A DNA stretch of 64,000 nucleotides from Syntrophopropionicum propionicicum_A (GTDB taxonomy: Bacteria > Bacillota > Desulfotomaculia > Desulfotomaculales > Pelotomaculaceae). Below are positions 6,953 through 14,631 of this stretch, piece after piece (the first letter of the stretch is position 1; each line of letters starts with the position of its first letter). Location: assembly GCF_048984525.1 (NCBI RefSeq), contig NZ_JBMGJC010000010.1, positions 62,001-126,000 on the forward strand. Reading direction: 5' to 3'. Below the pieces are notes generated by a model. It was not told the DNA's origin. It made no database searches and saw nothing but the letters and a program-made list of their open reading frames with translations. The translations under genes and the position numbers were made by a program.

Positions 6953-8445
6953 GGGTATGTAAATAATTTTGTGTAAATGGAAATTTCAGCTTTTATTTGG
7001 TTAAGCTATTAATGGCTCTTACCTGCCAGGAGGATAGGGCTCTGCTGGAGAGCAACCCGAGCGCCTGGCGGGGTTCTGCCGGGGATAACCGGGGGTGGTT
7101 TTTCAGCCACCCTCGTTTCCTTTCCAGACATTATCTCCGTGGAGAATAAAAGCGATAAACTCATTTTACCCGACCATCATTTCCTGATCCAGCCGGTCTC
7201 CGAAATGGATGGCAAACTGGGATATACAGTTCTTCCATTCCCGTATTGGCATGGTCCACTTCTTTGATGCTTCTACGGTAGCCAGGTAGACAATCTTTCG
7301 CAAGGAGTCATCCGCAGGATAAGCAGTCTTGGTCTTGGTAACCTTGCGCAGCTGCCGGTGGTATCCTTCGATGATGTTGGTAGTATAAATAATCCTTCGA
7401 ATTTCATACGGATATCTGAAATAAGCAGTCAGCTCCAGCCAGTTGTTTTCCCAGGAACGGATAATAATCGGGTGCTTTTTACCCCACTTATCCTTGAACA
7501 TATCAAAGCCAAGTTCCGCTTCTTCTAAAGTCAGGGCCTGGTATATCTTCTTTAAGTCGGCTATGATTTCTTTCTGTTCCTTCCAGGAGACATATTTCAT
7601 GGAGTTGCGGATTTGATGGATTATACATAGCTGGATTTCGGTATTGGGGAATACTGTGTTTATCGCTTCGGAAAACCCCGAAAGCCCGTCTTTACAGGCG
7701 ATTAGGATATCCTGCACCCCTCTGTTTTTAAGGTCGTTACATATACCAAGCCAAAAGCTGGCACTTTCATTTTCCCCAATCCAGATGCCCAGTATGTCTT
7801 TCTGGCCGGCCATATTGATACCCATTACGCTGTATGCAGCTTTGTTTATGATTCTGTTGTCCTTGCGCACCTTGAAATGTATAGCGTCAAGATAAACTAT
7901 TGGATAGATGCGATCCAGCGGCCTTGACTGCCATTCGGCAACCAAAGGCAGCACTTTGTCTGTTACTTTACTGACCATAGTAGGGGATACGTCAATGCCG
8001 TAGATATCACGCATATGGTCCTCGATATCCCGTGTGGTCATGCCCTTGGCGTACATGGCGATAATCTGGTCTTCAAGGTCGTTGGATGTGGTCTCGTATT
8101 TCTTGATAACTCTGGGCTCGAAATCAGCGTTACGGTCTCGAGGTATGTCAATTTCCGTTTTACCCAGCTTTGTTTGGATAGTTTTCCTGCTGTAGCCGTT
8201 ACGGCTGTTGCCAGTGTTGTTGCCCTCCAGGCTGTGTTTTTGGTAGCCCAGGTGTTCTTCCATTTCAGCTTCGAATATTTGCTGCAGAGTGTCTTTGAAG
8301 AGGTTCTTTAGCATGTTGTGTACGTCTTCTACGGTTTCACATTCTCTGGCCAGTTCTTTGATTGTTTTGTCCTGTAAGTCTTGCATAAATGGTCAGCTCC
8401 TTTTATGGTAAGTATAACCATTTACACAAATCTTTTTACGTCCTC
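6953..8445 (-). mobile_element. IS256-family insertion sequence, complete
   Basis: A 1493-bp element. The ends are imperfect 28-bp inverted repeats (22 of 28 matching, both containing TTTGTGTAAATGG) and both are flanked by the 8-bp direct repeat GCATAATA (6945-6952 and 8446-8453), the target-duplication length typical of IS256. It carries one intact transposase gene on the minus strand. It landed just beyond the terminator of the secreted acidic protein gene. The right 40 bases of the element recur at 10348-10387, as part of the later duplication made with the IS1634-like insertion. Confidence 0.9.
7166..8386 (-). CDS. IS256-family transposase (Mutator type)
   Basis: A full-length 406-residue DDE transposase. 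The three acidic residues are visible in VYLDAIHFKVR (about 175), ACKDGLSGF (about 240) and NIIEGYHRQLRK (about 345), the last being the conserved helix of the Mutator/IS256 group. An N-terminal HTH-like region precedes GYSRKTIQTKLGKTEIDIPRDR, typical of the family. The start ATG is preceded by AAAAGGAGC. The frame is intact and the element has perfect target repeats, so it could still be active. Confidence 0.95.
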   Translation of the reverse strand: MQDLQDKTIKELARECETVEDVHNMLKNLFKDTLQQIFEAEMEEHLGYQKHSLEGNNTGNSRNGYSRKTIQTKLGKTEIDIPRDRNADFEPRVIKKYETTSNDLEDQIIAMYAKGMTTRDIEDHMRDIYGIDVSPTMVSKVTDKVLPLVAEWQSRPLDRIYPIVYLDAIHFKVRKDNRIINKAAYSVMGINMAGQKDILGIWIGENESASFWLGICNDLKNRGVQDILIACKDGLSGFSEAINTVFPNTEIQLCIIHQIRNSMKYVSWKEQKEIIADLKKIYQALTLEEAELGFDMFKDKWGKKHPIIIRSWENNWLELTAYFRYPYEIRRIIYTTNIIEGYHRQLRKVTKTKTAYPADDSLRKIVYLATVEASKKWTMPIREWKNCISQFAIHFGDRLDQEMMVG

Positions 8446-8700
8446 GCATAATATGGCATAATAAACAAAAGAGCCGGAACACTCTGTTCCGGCCCTGTCG
8501 GGTTTTATTTGTTTAGATTTCGTCGAGCTCCTCATCATCTACATCGTATTCATAGCTATTAAGCTCGTCACCGTTTTCATCATAGAACTTGATTTCAATG
8601 GTGTCCAGACTGATGTCCGCATCGTCATCAAAAGCGCTGGCGATATCCTCGCAGATTTCTATCACATCGTCCTCTATTTCGGAGCTGCTCATGTCGTCCC
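8406..8700. repeat. 295-bp direct repeat, left copy
   Basis: Reads identical to 10348-10642 at a constant offset of 1942. It contains the last 40 bases of the IS256 element, one GCATAATA target repeat, the terminator of the acidic protein gene and the last 188 bases of that gene. The two copies exactly flank the IS1634-like element, so I interpret them as its target duplication. Confidence 0.9.
8513..8700 (-). pseudogene. Duplicated 3' fragment of the secreted acidic protein gene
   Basis: The last 62 codons and stop of the gene at 10455-11510, copied with the 295-bp repeat. The frame continues 67 bases into the IS element as an open frame starting at 8767, but it lacks a promoter, signal peptide and the N-terminal domains. 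It is a by-product of the insertion. Confidence 0.85.
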
Positions 8701-10347
8701 CCGACTTGACCGAATTAGTGCATACTTTTACCGGATGACAATCTCTTGAGAAGCGACGAAGCCGCATCCGGAATTTCCGGCTTTAGTTCAAACGTGTCAC
8801 TTCCAATCGAAACGACACCGGTGCGGACGGGTTCAAGCGTTTTGACGAACTTCTTGATGCTGATTCCAGTCCGAGCTTCGATATGGCGCGCGACTGCGAG
8901 CGCCGTGAACACAATCGTCAGATGCGCCTCGATTGAATCCCGTTTGTGGTGGAAGATAGGTCTGGCCTTCAGGTCTGACTTCGACATGCGGAAAGATTTC
9001 TCTACCTGGAACAGCTGGTGGTACGCGTCAATCACCTGTTGCGCCGGGATGCCCAGGTCTGTGATGTATCCTTTGATGCCGGCCCGGTGGCGGGCCTTCT
9101 CAACAAGCGCAAGGTTGATCTCCCTTTTGTCGCCCGTGATTTTCAGGAACCTGTTCCGCTTGATGTCTGCCTTCTTGTCGATAATCTTCTGAGCCTTCGC
9201 GACCGTTTTGTTGATGTTCGACAAGTCGAGCGCGGCCCGTTTCTGGCGATACTGGAAAATCTCTCGGCGTTTTGTGCGCTTGCCGTCGATTGTGACAGTC
9301 TTGCGCGACTCGAAGATCTGGCCGTCTTCGAAATCTTCGTCTCCCGACAGGTGTGCCTCGATTTCGTACGGCGTCTTTGCGAGTTTCGAGCCGATGATGT
9401 AGTGGTATCCAAGACGCTCGAGAACCTCGATGTTCCCTGCGGAAAGCATGGCGGCGTCAGCAGTGACCGTGATGCCGGAAAGCCCGTGGCGCTCCTTAAA
9501 GCCCGCGAGCACCGGGACAATCGTCTTGACTTCAGCGCGGTTGCCCTCGAAGCTCTGGATTTCGAGCGGGAAGCCCGACCTATCGACCAGCAATCCGACC
9601 GTGATCTGCGGCTCGAGCCTGCGCTCTTTCGAAAGCCCCGGCTTCCTGTATTCGTCGTCTTTCTGTATCTCGAAATATAGCGTGGTCACGTCGTAGAGGA
9701 CGAGTGTCAGAGCGGCCTTGGCGGTTCGCTTAAAGCACATGCCGCTGACGGCGTCCCTGTATTTGTTGTCGACAATCCGTTTCAAGCAGCGATGGATGGA
9801 AGTATTGGACGTCGCATCAAGACCCAGCCCGTCAAGGATGCGGATCGCATCGAGCTTGGAGGCCGGCTCGATGATCCTCGCGAGGACGAGTTGCCTGAAA
9901 ACAGGGTCGTCTACCGCGTTAAACCCGAGCGTGTCGTATACGCCGTTTAGCACGTCCCATAGCAGCCCCGAATACGACCTTTTAAGCCGCGCCTCCCTGT
10001 CGCTTTGTTTCGTAAGGTCAAAAGCGAGGGACAATTGGCCTTCGTGCATCTTCACGTTGGCCAAGGCGCAGAGAAGCTTGAGTTCGGCGTCGTTATGCGC
10101 CGTCCCGATGTGCACGATACCGGTACGCTCACGCCCACGTTTGTACTCGATCTGGACAGAGGTCGCGCCGCTTTTGCTTTTTACTTTTCGGATGTAAGCT
10201 GGCATACGTTGATTGTATACCGAAATGCCGTTAGTAACCACCCCGTTAGTGCATACATTTTTGCCCTGACGCTATAGCAAAATGCCTATTTTTCAAGGTT
10301 TTTTTGGCATGAAAGGTTCGCAATTCACAAAAAGCGGTCAAGTCAGG
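8701..10347 (-). mobile_element. IS1634-like (IS1549-type) insertion sequence
   Basis: About 1647 bp between the two 295-bp repeats. The ends form a short inverted repeat: CGACTTGACCG at the left and the reverse complement of CGGTCAAGTCAGG at the right (GACTTGACCG perfect, 12 of 13 if one outer base of the repeat is included). It carries one intact transposase gene. IS1634 of Mycoplasma and IS1549 of Mycobacterium are known for making target duplications of tens to hundreds of bases, which fits the long repeats here. Confidence 0.85.
8715..10241 (-). CDS. IS1634-family (IS4-related) DDE transposase
   Basis: A 508-residue frame. The likely translated start is the ATG at 10205 (MPAYIRKVKSKSGATSVQIE), the usual N-terminus of this family; the GTG at 10241 adds 12 residues. 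The DDE residues are visible in LYDVTTLYFEI, TVTADAAMLSAGNIEVL and the late VEKSFRMSKSDLKARP helix, which matches the Y-(2)-R-(3)-E-(6)-K type signature of IS4 relatives. HHKRDSIEAHLTIVF follows, as in family members. No frameshift or internal stop is seen. Base use (GC-rich, many CG-containing codons) differs from the neighbouring genes, suggesting recent arrival. Confidence 0.9.
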   Translation of the reverse strand: MVTNGISVYNQRMPAYIRKVKSKSGATSVQIEYKRGRERTGIVHIGTAHNDAELKLLCALANVKMHEGQLSLAFDLTKQSDREARLKRSYSGLLWDVLNGVYDTLGFNAVDDPVFRQLVLARIIEPASKLDAIRILDGLGLDATSNTSIHRCLKRIVDNKYRDAVSGMCFKRTAKAALTLVLYDVTTLYFEIQKDDEYRKPGLSKERRLEPQITVGLLVDRSGFPLEIQSFEGNRAEVKTIVPVLAGFKERHGLSGITVTADAAMLSAGNIEVLERLGYHYIIGSKLAKTPYEIEAHLSGDEDFEDGQIFESRKTVTIDGKRTKRREIFQYRQKRAALDLSNINKTVAKAQKIIDKKADIKRNRFLKITGDKREINLALVEKARHRAGIKGYITDLGIPAQQVIDAYHQLFQVEKSFRMSKSDLKARPIFHHKRDSIEAHLTIVFTALAVARHIEARTGISIKKFVKTLEPVRTGVVSIGSDTFELKPEIPDAASSLLKRLSSGKSMH

Positions 10348-10642
10348 TGGTAAGTATAACCATTTACACAAATCTTTTTACGTCCTCGCATAATATGGCA
10401 TAATAAACAAAAGAGCCGGAACACTCTGTTCCGGCCCTGTCGGGTTTTATTTGTTTAGATTTCGTCGAGCTCCTCATCATCTACATCGTATTCATAGCTA
10501 TTAAGCTCGTCACCGTTTTCATCATAGAACTTGATTTCAATGGTGTCCAGACTGATGTCCGCATCGTCATCAAAAGCGCTGGCGATATCCTCGCAGATTT
10601 CTATCACATCGTCCTCTATTTCGGAGCTGCTCATGTCGTCCC
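10348..10642. repeat. 295-bp direct repeat, right copy
   Basis: Right copy of 8406-8700. Here the duplicated 3' end is continuous with the intact acidic protein gene, so the insertion left the gene whole. It also carries an orphan IS256 right end (10348-10387). Confidence 0.9.
10405..10435 (-). terminator. Rho-independent terminator of the acidic protein gene
   Basis: GCCGGAACA, a 3-base loop and TGTTCCGGC are followed on the minus strand by TCTTTTGTTTA. An identical copy lies at 8463-8493 in the left repeat. Confidence 0.85.
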
Positions 10643-11510
10643 AGTCATCGGCCGAACCGTCCTCAAACGCATCAAGGTCTGCGGATACGCTGTCATCGTC
10701 ATCATCATAATCTAAACTCATTTCAAATTCTACCGGGCCAACATAGTATGTGTCGTCTTCCAACTCGTCTATGACATCATCTTCATCCCCGCTGGAACCG
10801 CCGTCACGGTAGTCTTCATCGTAGTAATCCACTTCCAGGTCTTCGTCCCCGTCTTTATAAAATTCAACCAGATCATCGTCACTGTCGATATCGGTGATCA
10901 CGCCGTCAACTACCGTGTCATCTGAGAATTCATCCTGTATATCGCTCACCAGGTCCTTGAGAAAGTCCTCGATGTCGCTGTCGTCCAAATCCGCCCATTC
11001 GTCCTCATAATCACCGAGGTCAACTTCAATCGTTACATCGACATCGTCTTCGTCGCCGTCAAGGCTGATATCGTCAATTTCCACGTCTACCAGGTAGTCA
11101 TAATCGTCGATCAAGTTTTCTTCAAGGTCGCCCAAGTCACCGTCACTTTCACCGTCTTGATATTCTTCCAACTGTTTTTTTAAACTTGCGTTTTCAGCCC
11201 TGAGGGCTTCAAGTTCATCCGTAGAAGCGGATCCGGTTATCTGCACCGCGTTGAGCCAGTCCACCCACTCGACATTAAGTCCTAACGCCTCCGCCGCCAT
11301 CCTGACCGGTATGTAAGTCCTTCCTTCACTATCTACAATAAACGGTTCCCCCATACCAGGCTGTGCTGTGACTATATTGCCGTTCACCATAAGCATAATG
11401 CCGCGGTAGGTGGCATTGATCTGCTTGGAGCCCGTGGTGGCGCTCGCAGCCACAGCTATTGTCAGCACTAAAGCCATCACCAGCAGTCCAATTATAATCC
11501 TTTTTTTCAT
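10455..11510 (-). CDS. Secreted hyperacidic protein with copper-amine-oxidase-like N-terminal domain
   Basis: 351 residues. A signal peptide occupies residues 1-26 (KKR, hydrophobic core, ASA cleavage motif). Residues 40-92 form a stalk-type domain of the copper amine oxidase N-terminal family (GEPFIVDSEGRTYIPVRMAAEALGL is its hallmark), which in Firmicutes is a surface module without oxidase activity. A short coiled coil (LEALRAENASLKKQLEEY) follows. The remaining 230 residues are extremely rich in Asp and Glu (runs such as DYDDDDDS) with alternating hydrophobic residues and no cysteine except one near 310. Such acidity suggests binding of Ca2+ or other cations at the cell surface. The start follows AAGGGG. 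The last 62 codons are duplicated at 8513-8700. Confidence 0.85.
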   Translation of the reverse strand: MKKRIIIGLLVMALVLTIAVAASATTGSKQINATYRGIMLMVNGNIVTAQPGMGEPFIVDSEGRTYIPVRMAAEALGLNVEWVDWLNAVQITGSASTDELEALRAENASLKKQLEEYQDGESDGDLGDLEENLIDDYDYLVDVEIDDISLDGDEDDVDVTIEVDLGDYEDEWADLDDSDIEDFLKDLVSDIQDEFSDDTVVDGVITDIDSDDDLVEFYKDGDEDLEVDYYDEDYRDGGSSGDEDDVIDELEDDTYYVGPVEFEMSLDYDDDDDSVSADLDAFEDGSADDWDDMSSSEIEDDVIEICEDIASAFDDDADISLDTIEIKFYDENGDELNSYEYDVDDEELDEI

Positions 11511-11917
11511 CTTACCAACCCCTTCATAGTATTTTTTAGTTGCTTAACTAATATATACGGCCCAAAAACTTGTATTCGGGCATAAAACACCCCCCAGCAT
11601 GTGGTAAACAAAAATATTTTAGACTTTTATTTACAAAAATCATAAATATTTATATTTTGAGTATATACATTAACTTTTACCAGAGCAAGGGTAAATCCCT
11701 GCTGAAAGAAACCTTAATTTTTGCTGAAAATGTAGTTTTTGTTGCAATTTTGTCGCAACACCGGGCGCTTCAAAAACCCCCGAACCCTGCAGACGCCTAT
11801 CATAATCATTAGACGCCAAATTGTCGGGTTTGGTTCATTTTAACTGCGCAGGCTCCCATAAATTAACAAGGGACTCTCACCTGTAACAGTGAAAATCCCC
11901 CGTTTTTTTAAGAGTAT
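11511..11917. other. AT-rich intergenic region
   Basis: About 400 bases upstream of the acidic protein gene. The middle is very AT-rich (11590-11750) and probably holds that gene's promoter. A stem GCAAGGG/TCCCTGC near 11685-11702 has no run of T. I recognise no riboswitch or coding frame. Confidence 0.4.
11870..11909. terminator. Terminator-like hairpin downstream of the acyl-CoA synthetase gene
   Basis: GGGACTCTCAC pairs with GTGAAAATCCC (two G-U pairs) around an 8-base loop. On the plus strand it is followed by CGTTTTTTT; on the minus strand, where the acyl-CoA synthetase gene ends, by CTTGTTAATTT. It probably ends that gene despite the better T-run on the other strand. Confidence 0.45.
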
Positions 11918-13552
11918 TTATCTTTCCGTCTGGGCCGCCACTAAACTTATCGCGCCGTATTTTTCCCTTAAACGAGGTTTTTCAATCTTGCCGGTGGGAT
12001 TGCGCGGCACTTTATCAAAAATAATTTTTCGCGGGCGTTTGTAACGCGGCAGCGGAGCACAGAAGGCAGTTATTTCTTCTTCCGTGCACCGGCAGCCCGG
12101 TTTTATTTCTATAATCGCCGCCGCTATTTCACCCACGCGCTCATCCAGCAATCCAATGACTGCCACGTCCTTGATTGCACCATGCGCTCGCAGAAAATCT
12201 TCGATCTGCACCGGGTATATATTTTCTCCGCCGCTGATAATAACGTCTTTTTTCCGGTCAACCAGGTAAATAAAACCGTCTTCATCCATGCGGGCCATGT
12301 CCCCGGTAAACAGCCAGCCGTCTTTGATCACTTCAGCAGTCGCTTCCGGGTCGTTGTAGTAGCATTTCATCACACCCGGTCCCCTGACAACCAATTCCCC
12401 GACCTGACCCCGGGTTACCGGGCTTCCATTCTCATCGGTAATCTTGGCTTCCCAATTGTAACCCGGAATGCCGATGGCGCCGACTTTATGAATGTTCTCA
12501 GTGCCTAAATGGACACATCCGGGGCCGATCGATTCACTTAAACCATAATTGGTATCATAAAGATGGTTGGGGAAATATTTTTTCCAGCGGTGGATTAAGC
12601 TGGGCGGAACCGGCTGAGCGCCTATGTGCATCAGCCTCCACTGGGAAAGCTCGTAGTCTTCCAGCTTCACGTCTCCTCTGTCAATAGCGTCCAGAATATC
12701 CTGCGCCCAGGGGACCAGGAGCCAGACAATAGTAATTTTTTCTTCGGAGACAGTTTTCAGGATCCATTCAGGCCTGACTCCGCGCAGCAAAACGGCTTTG
12801 CTCCCCGACAGCAGGCTGCCGAACCAGTGCATCTTGGCGCCGGTATGGTAAAGCGGCGGAATACACAAGAAATTATCTTCCCTCGTTTGGCCATGGTGTT
12901 GATATTCCGTATGGCAAGCCGACATCAGGCTCTGGTGCGTGTGCAGGATTGCTTTTGGAAATCCGGTAGTGCCCGAAGAGAAATATACTGCCGCGTTGTC
13001 TTCGTCCGCCAGTTTGATCAGCGGCGCTTCAGAGGAACAATTGGCGGTAAGCCGGTCATAGTTTTCAGCGAAGGACGGGCGGTTTTCTCCGGCAAAAAAT
13101 AGCGTCTTCACATTAGGTATCTGGTCATAAATCGTTTCTACCCGGCCGATAAACTCGGGCCCGAAGATCAAGGCAATGGTATCGGACAAATTCAAACAGT
13201 ATTTAATTTCCTCGGCAGTGTAGCGAAAATTTAACGGCACTGCGACTGCGCCGGTTTTCAATATGCCAAAATAAATCGGCAGCCACTCCAGGCAGTTCAT
13301 TAAAAGTATAGCTACTTTATCTCCTTTTTTTATCCCCCTCCTGAGCAGCAGGTTGGCCAGCCGGTTTGCTTTCTCGTTAAAAACATGCCAGGTCATTTCC
13401 CTCCGGTATTCACCCGCGGGGCTGTTTTCAATCAGTTCGTACTCGCGCCAGGTGACATTATGGCTCTCCTGGAGATCCAGATTAATCTCGGTCAGGCATA
13501 TCTCCGGTCCATACATCCTGGCATTGCGCGCCAATATCTCCGTGATAGGCAT
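11918..13552 (-). CDS. AMP-forming acyl-CoA synthetase
   Basis: About 544 residues, the full length of an ANL-superfamily ligase. The core motif YFSSGTTGFPKAIL (A3, about 190), the YGLSESIG segment (A5), GWLFTGDMARMDEDGFIYLVDRKKDVIISGGENIYP (A7-A8 region) and the C-terminal catalytic Lys context NPTGKIEK (A10) are all visible. It activates a carboxylic acid with ATP and attaches CoA; medium- or long-chain fatty acid is likely but the substrate is not readable. The start ATG at 13552 has GGGAGG and AAGGAG upstream; another ATG pair at 13582 lacks a ribosome site. The gene stands alone between two noncoding stretches. Confidence 0.92.
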   Translation of the reverse strand: MPITEILARNARMYGPEICLTEINLDLQESHNVTWREYELIENSPAGEYRREMTWHVFNEKANRLANLLLRRGIKKGDKVAILLMNCLEWLPIYFGILKTGAVAVPLNFRYTAEEIKYCLNLSDTIALIFGPEFIGRVETIYDQIPNVKTLFFAGENRPSFAENYDRLTANCSSEAPLIKLADEDNAAVYFSSGTTGFPKAILHTHQSLMSACHTEYQHHGQTREDNFLCIPPLYHTGAKMHWFGSLLSGSKAVLLRGVRPEWILKTVSEEKITIVWLLVPWAQDILDAIDRGDVKLEDYELSQWRLMHIGAQPVPPSLIHRWKKYFPNHLYDTNYGLSESIGPGCVHLGTENIHKVGAIGIPGYNWEAKITDENGSPVTRGQVGELVVRGPGVMKCYYNDPEATAEVIKDGWLFTGDMARMDEDGFIYLVDRKKDVIISGGENIYPVQIEDFLRAHGAIKDVAVIGLLDERVGEIAAAIIEIKPGCRCTEEEITAFCAPLPRYKRPRKIIFDKVPRNPTGKIEKPRLREKYGAISLVAAQTER

Positions 13553-13911
13553 TTTCTCCTTATCCTCCCGTTCTGCCATCATAGCTAAAATATTATATGT
13601 TAAATTTTAGGAAGCGCTTAACGAAAGCAGCGCAAAACACTACCACCAATTATAAATCGATACAAGCAGTTAATCAACCGCTTGCTATGCGCCCTGGCTC
13701 GAAGGATTATCAGCACGCAGCACCCCGGCAAAAAGCTTGCAGTATATAACCACTGCCGCAGCGGCGCTCACTCCAATACTTCCCAAAATACAACCAGGGC
13801 TTCTAACCGATAAAACGTCAGCAGCCCCGGATAATCAAATAACTGTCTATTATGATGCCTTATTAATACGAAACCATTAGGTGTGATAAATCCGTGTCCT
13901 TGTACATTTTA
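13553..13911. other. Intergenic region without a recognised feature
   Basis: About 330 bases between the last gene of the large operon and the acyl-CoA synthetase gene. No coding frame, RNA or clear terminator is evident; the operon's terminator is not obvious here. Confidence 0.4.
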
Positions 13912-14595
13912 CTATTTCAGCAGCGGGCACTTGCACTTGACACAATAATCATCCTTTATGTCGTTTAAATAAGCGCAGGCGTTGCAAAAGATAATCTCGT
14001 CCCTTGATTTATCGTATTTTTCCATTGAATTTAAACCGCCATGATGCCGCACCTTGTCGCCAACCTGGTAATAGTTGAAAACCGTATCGTCATCCTCGGC
14101 GCTTATGGTGTGCGTCTTGCCGTCATCCCTCTGTACAACTACTGTGAACAAAACATATTGCTCCCAGTGATAATCATTACCCCCGGAGTGCCGCTTGCGC
14201 CTTTTTTGGTGTATTTGTTTATCAACCACCACACCGTCCCAGGTAGTGCTCCTGTTTCTTCCTATGCTCTGGAACAGGGCAATGGCAAGGAACATCCCGC
14301 CGATGCCCAGGCCGATATAGAGCGCCTCGGGATTATCCATCTCCGTACTGGTTTCGCCATAGATATAAAAACCCACTACGGCGGCCAGCGCCAGGATCGA
14401 TGCGAATATATACGACCAGCGTTTAGAATTCTTTATATACCGGGCAAAAGCCGGATCTTTTATCAGGGTTGAAAAGCCGATCAATTTTTTATTGACAGTT
14501 TTTTCTTTTTTCGCAGCTTCCGGCATGGCGCCGCCGCAGTTCACACAGAACCTGACGTTTTTTTCAGAGTCGGCCCCACAGTGCGGACAGAGCAT
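13912..14595 (-). CDS. Membrane protein with N- and C-terminal zinc ribbons
   Basis: 227 residues, last gene of the large operon. An N-terminal zinc ribbon (CPHCGADSEKNVRFCVNCG, residues 3-21) is followed by a basic stretch, two hydrophobic segments (WSYIFASILALAAVVGFYIY near 62-80 and ALYIGLGIGGMFLAIALF near 92-109), a cytoplasmic-type beta-rich region and a second four-cysteine site near the end (CNACAYL...DYCVKCKCP). The paired terminal ribbons around a two-helix membrane anchor are clear from the sequence; the family is not recognised. Start follows GGGAGGAG. It lies 36 bases after the DUF2207 gene. Confidence 0.75.
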   Translation of the reverse strand: MLCPHCGADSEKNVRFCVNCGGAMPEAAKKEKTVNKKLIGFSTLIKDPAFARYIKNSKRWSYIFASILALAAVVGFYIYGETSTEMDNPEALYIGLGIGGMFLAIALFQSIGRNRSTTWDGVVVDKQIHQKRRKRHSGGNDYHWEQYVLFTVVVQRDDGKTHTISAEDDDTVFNYYQVGDKVRHHGGLNSMEKYDKSRDEIIFCNACAYLNDIKDDYCVKCKCPLLK

Positions 14596-14631
14596 TATAT
14601 CTCTCCTCCCAACGCTTTGATTTGTATATCG

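Noticed and set aside
8513..8767. 84-residue frame as a functional gene
   Set aside because: It joins IS sequence to the duplicated 3' end of the acidic protein gene; no signal peptide or promoter.
11670..11760. Cyclic-di-GMP or similar riboswitch upstream of the acidic protein gene
   Set aside because: A GCAAGGG/TCCCTGC stem exists but on the opposite strand from the gene and without the conserved core bases.
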